In this document: positions 1 to 9,070 of the stretch, in pieces
Numbering within the stretch: position 1 is the first letter of the stretch
Layout of the letters: every line of letters begins with the position of its first letter
Assembly: GCA_010909165.1 (NCBI GenBank)
Contig: VJWM01000107.1
Span: 558,001 to 622,000, forward strand
Reading direction: 5' to 3'
Length of the DNA stretch: 64,000 bases
Source of the DNA: Anthoceros angustus
Lineage: Eukaryota > Streptophyta > Anthocerotopsida > Anthocerotales > Anthocerotaceae
The notes under the pieces: generated by a model
Database searches by the model: none
The model's input: only the letters and a program-made list of their open reading frames with translations
What the model was told of the DNA's origin: nothing
Position numbers and translations under genes: made by a program

Positions 1-653
1 CCTCTGAAGCTGCTGCATCGATGCTCAACCGTGCCACCGGCATTGCGCCTTTTGCTTAAGGCCGCTTGTTTTTTCCTTCAGGCACAACGTCGAGAAGAAG
101 TCAGTGTTGGAAAATCTTGATCTAGTTCTCCTCTGCCTGGACGAGATTGTTGACGGAGGGTGAGTGCTGGAAGACCTCGGACGCATCCTTATGTCTTCCA
201 AGTCCTTAGGGCAGGGTCAGGTGGTGTCATAGAGGGAAGGAGGCACCGTTGGTAGATTTGGTCTGGATGTCGCAGGAGTCTACCTTGAGCTGGATGAGGT
301 CAAGAGCGTAGAGTTTAGTTGTGGCGGAGGAGGCTTCAGCTTCCTGCTACACTTAGTTTGTCAGATTGAGGCTGACGTGCTTGTCCCTACGTTTTTTGTC
401 CGGCAGAATGATTTTGGAGTTTGATGCAAGTGTTATCGCCGGAAGGGTGGCGATGCGTGGGGCTGATGCAGATGTACCTCTTTCGGAGCAGGTATTCTCA
501 GAATCAATAATGGATTCAATCATCAGGCTGTGGTAATTATCACATGCCTTGCTTTAGGATTGGTGATTCTCACTCCACCGTCCTGGTTTGCAGACGTTAT
601 CGCAGGCTCTAGCATCTGCTAAAGAACATTTGGCACGATCTCTACTGAAATGA
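1..653 (+). CDS. Coatomer subunit zeta (COPI), 3' part of gene
   Basis: The gene is cut by the left window edge. Three exons are visible: 82-159 ([20 protein letters not shown] then EIVDGG), 407-491 ([19 protein letters not shown] then [10 protein letters not shown]) and 594-653 ([19 protein letters not shown], stop TGA). Junctions are standard: acceptor ttcag before 82, donor GG|GTGAGT at 160, acceptor gcag before 407, donor CAG|GTATTC at 492, acceptor gcag before 594, and the phases agree. The LENLDL...[10 protein letters not shown] core and the short -ARSLLK tail are typical of plant zeta-COP, the small longin-fold subunit of the COPI F-subcomplex, which coats Golgi-derived retrograde vesicles. 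Bases 1-81 should hold the preceding intron and perhaps the end of another exon, but I could not fix that junction. No lesion is seen. It converges on the acyl-activating enzyme pseudogene, 344 bp downstream. Confidence 0.88.
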
Positions 654-996
654 GTCTATCGTAATATCAGCTGCATGATCGGAAGTAAAGGGAAGGGATT
701 TCCTTCCAGTCCAGTGTGGCTTGCCTGGTCGGTTTTGAGATGACCTGCCCGATGCAGGCCAGGTTACCCATTCTCCTCGCTGGTGAAACTGAGCCAGCTC
801 TCTATCGGCGTCGCAAAGGCAGTGACTGACACGGTGCTGAGGGACTTCACAAATTTTTGTCGGACTCAGTACTTCGCCACTCAGATCGGGGTTGGTTTGC
901 AGGCTCACTTAGTGAACTCAGTTTTGGTGGCTATGACATTTGATACCTCTCTCCCTATAATGGGATCATGAACTGAAAGGTCTCTCGTATCGAAGG
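654..996. other. Convergent intergenic spacer
   Basis: This 343-bp spacer lies between the coatomer zeta stop and the stop of the minus-strand acyl-activating enzyme. It must hold both 3' UTRs. The open frames that cross it have no recognisable family and I see no repeat. Confidence 0.5.
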
Positions 997-3900
997 TTAG
1001 GATGGAGATCTGGTTTTGTGGATAAACTCGTCTCTCAACAGTTGGCGCATGATCTTGTTTGTCGCAGTGCGGGGAAAATCGGAAACGACAGCAAATCCTT
1101 CTGAATCGCTGAGGAGAACGCCTGTTTCAACACATCGACCTTGAGCTCTGGTCCAGGTTTCAGGACAGCTACCAGTAGCAGCTGGTCTGGACCTCCACCA
1201 GTAGCTGGCAGAGCGACGGCTGCTGTTTCCACCACTCTTTCATGGGATTTGTGGCAAACCCTCTCGATTTCCACAGAGCTCGTCTGAAGGATGGAAAAGC
1301 AGATAGGTCATGTATTGAAACCAACAATTTGGAGAGGATGGGTGGGTAAGAACGAGCCAAACCTTGATGCCTCCGAGGTTCACTGTGTCATCGGCACGGC
1401 CATGTGCCCTGTAGTATCCTCCAAAAAGCCGTTCCATTATGTCCCCATGCCTTCTCGGTCTCTGTTAGCAGCATTGTATGACGAGCATGATCAAGGAAGG
1501 GCAGGGAGCGTGCAATTCGCAAAGCAAATGACATTCCATACCTGCTCATGGAAGAATGGTATTCCGTTGTAATACACGGCGTCATGATCCCCATTTAATA
1601 TGACGGTAGACTCTCCCATGAAAGGGAGCAAAGCTATTTCTCCTATGCAGGATTCGTTGTCAGACTGAACACCAACCAGAGTCGTGTCGATCAGACATAG
1701 AGCTCCATGAACCACATCGCGCCTGGAAGGCTGGCCATTGACATAAGGACTTACATAAGGAACACCTTGCTCGTTCAAAATGACAAAAGAACGACCAAGG
1801 GAAGTAGTACTGAAAAGTGAAACCCCTTGGGGCTGTAGCAAACTCCCATGGACGTATGAACATCCCATCTCAGTACCAGACTTCCAGCAGTGGAGGGTAG
1901 TAACAGCGTCCACATAGCCACAAGGAATCATCTACGGTGGACGCCTCCCCTGTTGTGCACATGCTTCTGCAATCATTGTTGAGGGATGAGTTACTTAGGA
2001 TGCTCAGGGAAAGCTTGACGGTATTTTCCATCTCCATATATGTCCTGGAATCCGAAATTGTATCACCCATCGCAAGTTACGAGAGGTAGTCTACCTGATG
2101 TTAGACCAGTCAAGCCCCTCCATGCAGCCCGTCTTCTTCCACGTCTTTACCATACTGGGCACCACACCCAACACTGTTGCTCTAGAGTCCTGCACAGCGG
2201 TACTGTTCAACCATGAAGCATAGCATTGTAGCCTCAAATATGTTCAACAAGATTTGCAGCTGGGCTGCAATCTTCCACCTGCACAAATTTGCCGTATGAT
2301 CGCTCCAGTGGTGAACCGTAATATATCGCCATTGTTGCTCCACGCAAGAAGCATGCATAAATAAGATAGGGCCCAACCATCCACCCTAAATTGGTAGGCA
2401 TGCTGAGAATATCCTCCGACTTGAGATCTTGATGTGCCCATCCATCGGCTGCTGATACCAATGGCGTTGTATGTGTCCATGGAATGGCTTTCGGATCACC
2501 TGAGAGAGTCCACCAAACAATTAGTTTCAAAAAGAAGAAGACGATACCTTCTTACATGCTACTCTAGTCTTAAGAATTCCACACTGTCGAAGCATACCTG
2601 TAGCACCAGAAGAGAACAAAATGTTGCTGAAAGACTGGGGCGGCAACTGAACCGCCGGGTAATCAGGTTGCCTGCAAGTACACGAGAAGCGCTTGGTGAA
2701 GTCCGATTGTGTGTGTTCATTCCAGTAGGCTGGCACTTGAGGTTTGAATTGGTCACCTGTCAGTGCTTGTGATGGAATGAACACACGATATGTCACCTTC
2801 CTTCAGGGCAACACTGAGGGTTCGACCATCTGCCGGAATGACAATCGCAAAGACGCCAGATTCTGCGACTCGACTGGGTAATCGGAAGTCTTCAGTTATT
2901 GCGCAGAATAGTAGTTGAAGCACAGTAACTGTCCTAGCAAACCCCCTCTCTCTCTCTTACCTGTAGACGGGAAGCAATTTGCGTCCTCTAAGTTCTCGCA
3001 ACATGAACCTGAGTAAAGATACCCTTGACGCTGGCGATCCGCACTCGCCTAGCGATCTCCTGTGCAGCGAAACTGTCTGCAATCGAAACGACCACGCAAC
3101 CCGCCAGGACTATGGCTATATAGACACTGACGGCCTCATCATTCATGGGCATGATTATGGCCACTCGATCTCCGGTGCGAAATCCAGCAGCTCCAAGCGC
3201 ATACACAACCCGGCTACAACAACACCACGGGGCATCCACACAGTCCCACTTCAATTCCAAATCGCACAGCTCCGGTTTCCAACTTCCAAGCGCGTTAACT
3301 GGTCTCAAAGCTCTGATTCCCTTACTGCACTTTCCTCCGCAGTTCGCCATAGCTGATGCTCTTCACAGGCAAGTCATCCTGTCCTTCTACCCGCCAGACA
3401 ATAGCCGAGTTGCTATCCAGCTTCCCGATCTCCGGCATCTCCGAAAGGCAGCGGTTTGCAGCATTGATGAGTGCTCCGGGAAGCCATCGGTCCCCCGGAA
3501 CGCTTGTGTCCAAAATCCTCCTCGGCGGCCGGTGGAAAGAAATACTCATTGCCCCGAACACCACAGGCCAATAGATCTACACAACATTCATGCCGAGAAA
3601 GATTGTAACTCTCCCGGCCAGACACCATCGCCCCTGGAAACGCTGAACGCGCGCAACACTGACCTCCGGCTCCTTCGCAGACCATCGCTGCAGCGCCGGA
3701 TAGCAAACTGCGGGGTCCTCACTGCAGTCCATACCGAGAAGCTCCCTCCCCCGGGACCGGAGCAGTCGAGCCAAATTGGTGTTTGCCATGTCTCTGTCGC
3801 AGCAAGGTACCAGAGTGAGGAGCTCCACACCAGAAAGCACAATCTTCCAGACCACACCAGACCAGACCCGAGGGCGTGCGTGAGAGTGGAATTACTTGGT

Positions 3901-4182
3901 GGGGAACCACACCATCGGAGGCCCCAGCCTGGAGACATCCCAATCCGCCTAGGTCGAGTAGTACATCAACTGGTGCACCGGGTGTGGATGCCGCGGCATC
4001 AGCAGCTCCCTCGAAATCCTCCGCCAAACGTCGGCCGCGGAGGCGCCGCATCCTCCCAGCACAACACGCAGGCAGCTCCAGAATTCGCCCACTTCCAACG
4101 TGGACAGCCCGGCTGCCTGCAAATCCTCCACGCTCACTTCACGCAGGCTCTTCCATCCTTGTTGCCTATAATTGGAAGCCAT
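997..4182 (-). pseudogene. Peroxisomal acyl-activating enzyme (AAE17/AAE18-like), disrupted
   Basis: An AMP-binding acyl-CoA synthetase of the plant AAE17/AAE18 type can be read from the ATG at 4182 across about ten short exons. Visible in order: N-terminal helical region (VEDLQAAGLS), ADWDVSRLGPP, WLPGALINAANRCL, the conserved IVLAG..VVSIADSFAAQE stretch, the P-loop-like [51 protein letters not shown] and the C-terminal FPRTATNKIMRQLLRDEF. Introns are 70-105 nt with clean GT-AG ends (for example 3895-3794, 3663-3577, 3325-3214). The coding frame is broken: TAG at 3949-3951 where relatives have Tyr, a 2-nt loss after GIFTQ near 3010, a frameshift near 1880 before SGTE, and a deletion plus frameshift near 1090. 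Family members activate carboxylic acids in peroxisomes. Intact splice sites and high conservation mean the decay is recent, or that the lesions are sequence errors. Confidence 0.8.
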
Positions 4183-4424
4183 GACTCACAAGCCCACGGC
4201 GTGGCACAGTCAGTCCAGGTGCGAGCCCGAGCTCGCTTCCGTCTTCGGGTGCCCTGTCAGAAGTAGAGACCACACCGCATCACGATTCACGATTCAGTGA
4301 CTTACCATTCATGATTGGCTAGTTGTTCACGATTCACCAATCAGAAATGAGATCGATGGTCACAAAACGCAATGGATGCCTTGGGGATGCAATGGATGCC
4401 TTACGCCTTAAGCCTGTACAAGTT
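4183..4424. other. Upstream region of the acyl-activating enzyme gene
   Basis: A short spacer that must carry the 5' region of the minus-strand gene. It contains small direct repeats (attcacgattca near 4280-4335; gcaatggatgcctt twice at 4370-4403). No TATA box or gene was recognised. Confidence 0.4.
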
Positions 4425-4482
4425 CTGTCCCATGGTGGTTTTTGCACCCCAGTGGGCACAAATAAAGTTCTTGTTGTTGTTG
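4425..4482 (+). mobile_element. Probable 3' end of a (TTG)n-tailed retroposon
   Basis: The segment ends in aataaagttc followed by TTG repeats and runs directly into the D-arm of a tRNA-Ala-like sequence. A short AATAAAG-(TTG)n ending resembles the 3' tails of plant RTE-type LINEs and their SINEs. Only the tail is recognisable: no reverse transcriptase lies nearby and I found no clear target duplication. The alternative is simple-sequence expansion. Confidence 0.35.
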
Positions 4483-4548
4483 TAGCTCAGATGGTAGAGC
4501 GCTCGCTTAGCATGCGAGAGGTACGGGGATCGACACCCCGCATTTCCA
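4476..4548 (+). tRNA. tRNA-Ala(AGC)-like, 5' acceptor strand lost
   Basis: From position 8 on this is a good tRNA-Ala: TAGCTCAGATGG D-arm, anticodon stem CTCGC/GCGAG (4502-4506, 4514-4518) around loop TTAGCAT with anticodon AGC, T-stem CGGGG/CCCCG (4524-4528, 4536-4540) with the Ala-type ATCGACA loop, 3' acceptor CATTTCC and discriminator A at 4548. Box A and box B both look usable. The seven 5' acceptor bases (4476-4482) read GTTGTTG, continuous with the upstream TTG repeat, instead of the expected G-rich strand. Only three Watson-Crick pairs plus one G-T pair can form with the 3' strand. It is therefore probably a pseudogene or a tRNA fragment broken by a retroposon insertion. No T-run terminator was seen directly downstream. 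Confidence 0.6.
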
Positions 4549-4628
4549 TGGTGTACGCAGCCACGGCAACTCACACTGAGCTGAGAAGCTGGTCTTGCGG
4601 AATCGTGGCCTCGAACAATGGCCAGAGA

Positions 4629-4745
4629 GCTAGGACGATCTTCAAGAATTGGAGCAAGAATGAAGGAGATTTGACGGACTTGAGAGTGAACTAGGACGAT
4701 CGTTAAGCATAGGAGCAAGACTGAAGGAGACTTGACGGACTTAAG
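4629..4745. repeat. Imperfect tandem duplication, about 60 bp
   Basis: Two adjacent copies share ctaggacgatc, ggagcaaga, tgaaggaga and ttgacggactt in the same order, at about 4630-4690 and 4692-4745, with point differences. The repeat is direct, non-coding and lies downstream of the tRNA-like sequence. Confidence 0.75.
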
Positions 4746-4792
4746 GCGTGACAATGCGGATGAGTAGCAGCTTAATCACACAAAAGAAAGCC

Positions 4793-4848
4793 CGGTCCCA
4801 CTTCGGATCCGGTCCCACTTCACGATCCGGTCCCACTTCACGATCCGC
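4793..4848. repeat. Three-copy 17-18-bp tandem repeat
   Basis: The unit cggtcccacttcacgatc occurs three times in a row, the first copy one base short. It lies 70-125 bp before the putative start of the 1,076-codon ORF, so it may fall in that gene's promoter or leader. No function is assigned. Confidence 0.85.
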
Positions 4849-4917
4849 AGGCTGGCAGAGTGTGCCCTGACCTGACCGGCCCGGCCCTCCACCTTCCCCA
4901 CGGATGGCTGGCGCGTC

Positions 4918-7900
4918 ATGGCAGGAATAGGCTTCTGTGGCGTCGCGGTCTCACTGCTGCTTTTACTCATTGGCCAATTATCGAGCACACGATCGAGGAT
5001 CGACACCGGGGGCAAGAGACGCGAGAGGATGACATTGTGCAGTGGGGAGATTCTGCGGTGGTTGTGGGGGCGGATGGGCGGCAGGTCGGATGGGGCTGGG
5101 GCCGCCCTGGAGCACGCTGCGGATCCATGGCCGTCGTCCTCGTCCTCGGCCTCGTCCGGGTGTCGTGCCCGCACGGCCAGCCTCCTCAGCGTGGCGAGGT
5201 GGGGGAGCCCCTGGCCCCGGACAGTGCAGCCTCTGGCCGCGGCTGTGCCGCGAGCTCTGACGCCGCGCGCGGGGGGAGCAGCCGGGTGCCGCGTGCCCGC
5301 GGCGTTCCGCTGCCAGATGCTCGCGGCGGAGAGCTGGACTGGGGCGGACGCGGACTGCGGCAGCGCCACGGGATGGATGAAGGGGTTGGACGGGATGGTG
5401 CCCTGGAGCGTCTCGGCGCGCGAGTTTCTGCGCGACGGCGTGGAGGAGGAGGCGCACCGGGAGATGGCTGCGCTGGTGGAGGCGGGGCGGGGCGGAGAGA
5501 GCAGATCCTGGAGGAACAGGCCACTGCTGCCAGCTGCGCGGGTGCGGGGACGGTTCGGGGCGCGGATCCCGTGGCGGGAGTCGGAGTCGTGGATCAGCAC
5601 ATTGTGCGTAGCTGGTGGAGATTTTGTACATGTGCAGGAGCTGGTGGCGGGAGCGTCGTGGAAGCGAGGAAGGAGCGAGTCTCTGTTTGGCATGAATTCC
5701 GGATTGGAGCAGTCCGAGGCAGATTCTTTGTGTGAATTGCCCGGGAAGGGAGGGTTGAGGAGCTTTCGGGAGTCCCGGCCTCCTCTGAGGTTTGTGTTTG
5801 CCTTCGGGAAGGATGCGTTTGCCTGCTCTGTGAAGAAGAGTGTCAGTTATGGCTGCAAAACAGAGTGGAGAGTTCGGGTGTTTGTCCTACCAGCTCCGGC
5901 CTCGGATGGAGTTGCAGATCATGGCCACCCCGGCGTTTGTCCCGTGAGGAAGTGCAGCATTCCGTGTGGAGAGCAGGTTGATTGTGTTCTGTGCCGCATT
6001 TGCAGGAAAGAACCGAGGTTAACTTGGGAGAGCGTGGAGCATCCTTGTCCTACTGCCGTTGAGCGCACTTCATCATCTGGCAGTGACTGTGGAGTAGCAT
6101 TTTTGGAAGTGTTAGCAAGTAGTTATCCTGAGAGCGAGTTCCCGGTTTTTGTCGCACCAGCTGCGGACCATGGCCACCCCGGATTTTGTCCACGCTCTAT
6201 GTGCAACCCCGGCGAGCCTGGTGGTGAGCACGTTCAGTGTGTTCTGTGCCGCATTTACGGGAAACAGCTGACGAGGTTAACCTGGGAGGCGCCAGGTGCT
6301 GGGTATCCTGGTCATGCTGTCAGTGAGAGCATTCCATTATCTGGTTCTGATTGTGGAGTAGACTTGCTGGAAGGGGTAGAATGCGGTCCCTGGCCGTCTG
6401 GATTAGTCTGCGAGACTAAAAGCGAGCATAATACTCCACCTTCTATACGGTTTACCGAGGATCCTGTCAGCGAGGGCCGCGTTTCTTTCTCTTGTTCGGA
6501 GACTGGAGGAGCATGTGTGCAAGTGGTGCCACGCACTCCACAGGCGTCTACGTCTTTGGTAGCTTGGTTTGTGGGACGGAGAACTGAGACCGTCTCCGAG
6601 CTAGTCTGTCCTGGACGGATTGCTCCACCGCCATTCAGACTTTCTATACAGGTTTCTAGCGTGGAGGAATCTGCGTGCATGCTGAAATTTCCTTTCTGTT
6701 TGATACCCCGCCTGGAATTTAGTCGGGATCCTAGGTTGCCCACAAGGTTACAGGGTCAAGAGGCTGCCTCTCAGATGGCCATTGATGGTGGTGTGCGTAT
6801 TGAGAGTTGGAGGGAAGTACGTAGGCTTGCTCTATGGTCCCCGTTACTCCGGCCATACAACTCACTGGACAAGCTTCCTGGAGAAGGAGACAAAGATGGT
6901 TCAGGATTGCTAGGGTCAGATAATCTGCTTCTGGACAGCGAGACACAGGCAGCACCACATAGGATGAACATGCTAATAATCTTGTCTGAGGCTGCAGAAG
7001 TTCAGGAACGAGGATCACTATCGGAGGCCTGGGCAACTGTGTTTCCTGAATGTCTATCCCAAGCAACAAGTGAGACCTGTGTAGAGACAATTGATGGAGA
7101 TACTTGTGCAGCACCGCCAGGAGTGTTGGCACAGACTAAAAGTGATGCTGCTAACAATCGAAGAAGTTTAGTCGGCTCCCGTTCAGTGGTTTTGGTGTCG
7201 GGACCACTTAATATCACCTTGATGCGGGAGTTCATACAAGGGTGGTTGTGGTATGGAGCGTACCAGATCAGCATGGAGACCCTTGTGCCTGAGGCTGCAG
7301 GAAGCGCTGAAGTAGAAAAAGTGTCAGTATGTCCAGACTCAGGGAATCTTTCTCCAGAACGTTTGTCACAAGCAACACCTGAGAGTGTTCCGGGAAGAGC
7401 GGCAAGAGAGGAAAAAACAGCAGAGACAGAGGTGATGGATCTCGCCTCCGAAAGCGATTGTAGATCAATGACTGAAATGTACGCTGATACCGGTCGAGGA
7501 AGTTCAGGTGGACAAGGTGCAGGATCAGTGGATGAGCTCATCAACTTGAAGAGCATCCCCAAGTACTGCAAGAACAAGCAAGGTAAGGTACTGACGCTTG
7601 GTTGGGTTGTGCGTCTTGCTGTAGCCGTTGTGGCTCAGAGGAAGAAGGCAATGAAGACCAACAGACTGCCAGCAGGAAACAGAGGTAGGGAAAGTCAGGA
7701 AATGAGAAACCTAACGGGCGGCCGGGCGAACGATCGGCTGAATGCTTCTCCCGTCTCCTTCCTGTGGGTGTCTGGAGCCAAAGCCAAGTTAGCATCCTTG
7801 TGGAGCACCGTCTTCCCGACCTCCCGTGCAGGTGCAGCTCCAGCTCCAGCTCTTTCAGGCGGGGAACTTGTGACAGGCCCCACTACAGGAGGTGCAGTTT

Positions 7901-8148
7901 GGGAATCGGACTTGTTGCCTAAGTCTGCGCCAGGCTCCCCAGCACATGGAAGCATGATGAAGCTTCGAAACCCCATGGCAGTCTCCAGACATCCGATCAG
8001 CTACAAGCCAAAGAATTCGCCACGGCAGAGTGAACGCAGAAAGGCCGCATTAACAGCAATCTCGCGGTACAAGCGGATCTTGACCTTCTTGGAGCCCTTC
8101 CAGCTACCAGCGCTTCACGCGTTGAAAACTAGGAGATTCAACTGCTAG
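4918..8148 (+). CDS. Unrecognised 1,076-aa protein with duplicated Cys/His module
   Basis: One uninterrupted frame of 3.2 kb, far longer than chance allows, matches no family I know. ATG 4918 is followed by a signal-peptide-like stretch (residues 5-18, GFCGVAVSLLLLLIGQ). Residues 30-250 are Arg/Ala/Gly-rich and very G+C-rich. An 83-residue unit then occurs twice, starting near residues 321 and 405. Each has DHGHPGxCP (residues 334 and 417), two or three further Cys, GExVxCVLCRI, a LTWE motif and a SGSDCGVxxLE ending; the Cys/His spacing suggests metal binding. Later segments repeat LSQATxE. The C-terminus is basic. A GTAAGG donor-like site followed by TACTGAC near 7585 may mark an intron that keeps the frame. 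The 5' third also has long antisense frames, so the start and that part are least certain. Lineage-specific gene or old captured ORF are both possible. Confidence 0.55.
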   Translation: MAGIGFCGVAVSLLLLLIGQLSSTRSRIDTGGKRRERMTLCSGEILRWLWGRMGGRSDGAGAALEHAADPWPSSSSSASSGCRARTASLLSVARWGSPWPRTVQPLAAAVPRALTPRAGGAAGCRVPAAFRCQMLAAESWTGADADCGSATGWMKGLDGMVPWSVSAREFLRDGVEEEAHREMAALVEAGRGGESRSWRNRPLLPAARVRGRFGARIPWRESESWISTLCVAGGDFVHVQELVAGASWKRGRSESLFGMNSGLEQSEADSLCELPGKGGLRSFRESRPPLRFVFAFGKDAFACSVKKSVSYGCKTEWRVRVFVLPAPASDGVADHGHPGVCPVRKCSIPCGEQVDCVLCRICRKEPRLTWESVEHPCPTAVERTSSSGSDCGVAFLEVLASSYPESEFPVFVAPAADHGHPGFCPRSMCNPGEPGGEHVQCVLCRIYGKQLTRLTWEAPGAGYPGHAVSESIPLSGSDCGVDLLEGVECGPWPSGLVCETKSEHNTPPSIRFTEDPVSEGRVSFSCSETGGACVQVVPRTPQASTSLVAWFVGRRTETVSELVCPGRIAPPPFRLSIQVSSVEESACMLKFPFCLIPRLEFSRDPRLPTRLQGQEAASQMAIDGGVRIESWREVRRLALWSPLLRPYNSLDKLPGEGDKDGSGLLGSDNLLLDSETQAAPHRMNMLIILSEAAEVQERGSLSEAWATVFPECLSQATSETCVETIDGDTCAAPPGVLAQTKSDAANNRRSLVGSRSVVLVSGPLNITLMREFIQGWLWYGAYQISMETLVPEAAGSAEVEKVSVCPDSGNLSPERLSQATPESVPGRAAREEKTAETEVMDLASESDCRSMTEMYADTGRGSSGGQGAGSVDELINLKSIPKYCKNKQGKVLTLGWVVRLAVAVVAQRKKAMKTNRLPAGNRGRESQEMRNLTGGRANDRLNASPVSFLWVSGAKAKLASLWSTVFPTSRAGAAPAPALSGGELVTGPTTGGAVWESDLLPKSAPGSPAHGSMMKLRNPMAVSRHPISYKPKNSPRQSERRKAALTAISRYKRILTFLEPFQLPALHALKTRRFNC

Positions 8149-9070
8149 TTCCAACACTGGAAATCCTGGATCGGGTCCTGCGGTGTATACATGTACAGTA
8201 TTGCAACCCACGCTCCTAATCCAGTCCAGACGAGACACACGCGTAGGAGGGTATGAGGAGTTTTCAACTGTGAATATAATTCGTCATCACTCTGTGGTGA
8301 AGCATCCATCTGAGCTGACAACCTCACTGCAAAATCATAATGATTTCATTGATCTCTCTCTTGAGGCCGTGAGGCAGAAGCGCTCGGCGATTGCAATTTC
8401 CGTCGACCCTGTCGGGAGGTAGACGTGGCGTAGCCTGCAGGGGATGACGTCAATGTATTATACAGCAGGCCCAGGCTGGAGTCCCGACACTGAAGGAAAA
8501 TACGAAGCCCCCGAGTGGCCAGTCCCCGACTCTGAGGAAACCAGGAAGCCGCAAGCTCCGACGCCCAAGGACGCCACCAAAGGTATGTGCACTGTGCAGA
8601 GTCTACAGACATAATTGACGACGACGAACTGCAGTCAGTGCGCAAATCTCTCCAGTCCAGCGCACAACCGCTCGGCGATTGCGGCTATACTCTCGCGGCA
8701 GCACTTGCGTGGCGATAGCGGCACTGACTGGGCGTGGACGTGGCGGAGTGAGTAGTCCGCCGCTGGTGACTTCTCCCTGCTACCAGCAGCTCCCCGACGG
8801 TGGCCATGGCGGAATGAAGGCGTCGCCACGGCAGCTGGCGTCCCCGCCATTTCCTCCACTCTTCTCTCCTTCCCGGCTACGCCCCGAGCTCCGAACCTCC
8901 GCTGGCTGGGGGTGACTGGTGACCCTCCTGCCGCCTTTCTCTCGCTCTCGCGCTGGCCGTGTGTTAAATAGCCGCGCCCTCCCCCCTCCTTGCATTCCAG
9001 CTCCTCGTCTGCACCCACCTTCCGCTCCCGCACCTTTCAGCGCAGCAGTTTACGCTCCTCAAGAGCCAGC
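8149..9070 (+). other. Isocitrate lyase upstream region
   Basis: This 0.9-kb spacer should hold the 3' UTR of the preceding ORF and the promoter and leader of isocitrate lyase. The motif gctcggcgattgc occurs twice (about 8380 and 8670). G+C rises sharply from 8650. The frames on both strands here (up to 132 codons) look like by-products of high G+C. Confidence 0.5.
8964..8970 (+). promoter_or_regulatory. Possible TATA element of isocitrate lyase
   Basis: TTAAATA sits in otherwise G+C-rich sequence about 100 bp before the start codon, a plausible TATA distance if the 5' UTR is about 70 nt. It is an isolated motif without other support. Confidence 0.3.

Noticed and set aside
3145-4266. 373-codon plus-strand frame
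   Set aside because: Antisense to the acyl-activating enzyme exons and introns, whose protein motifs are clear on the minus strand.
4776-5693. 305-codon minus-strand frame
   Set aside because: Overlaps the G+C-rich 5' third of the 1,076-codon ORF. Arg/Pro/Ser-rich without motifs; the plus frame is far longer and has internal homology. Not fully excluded.
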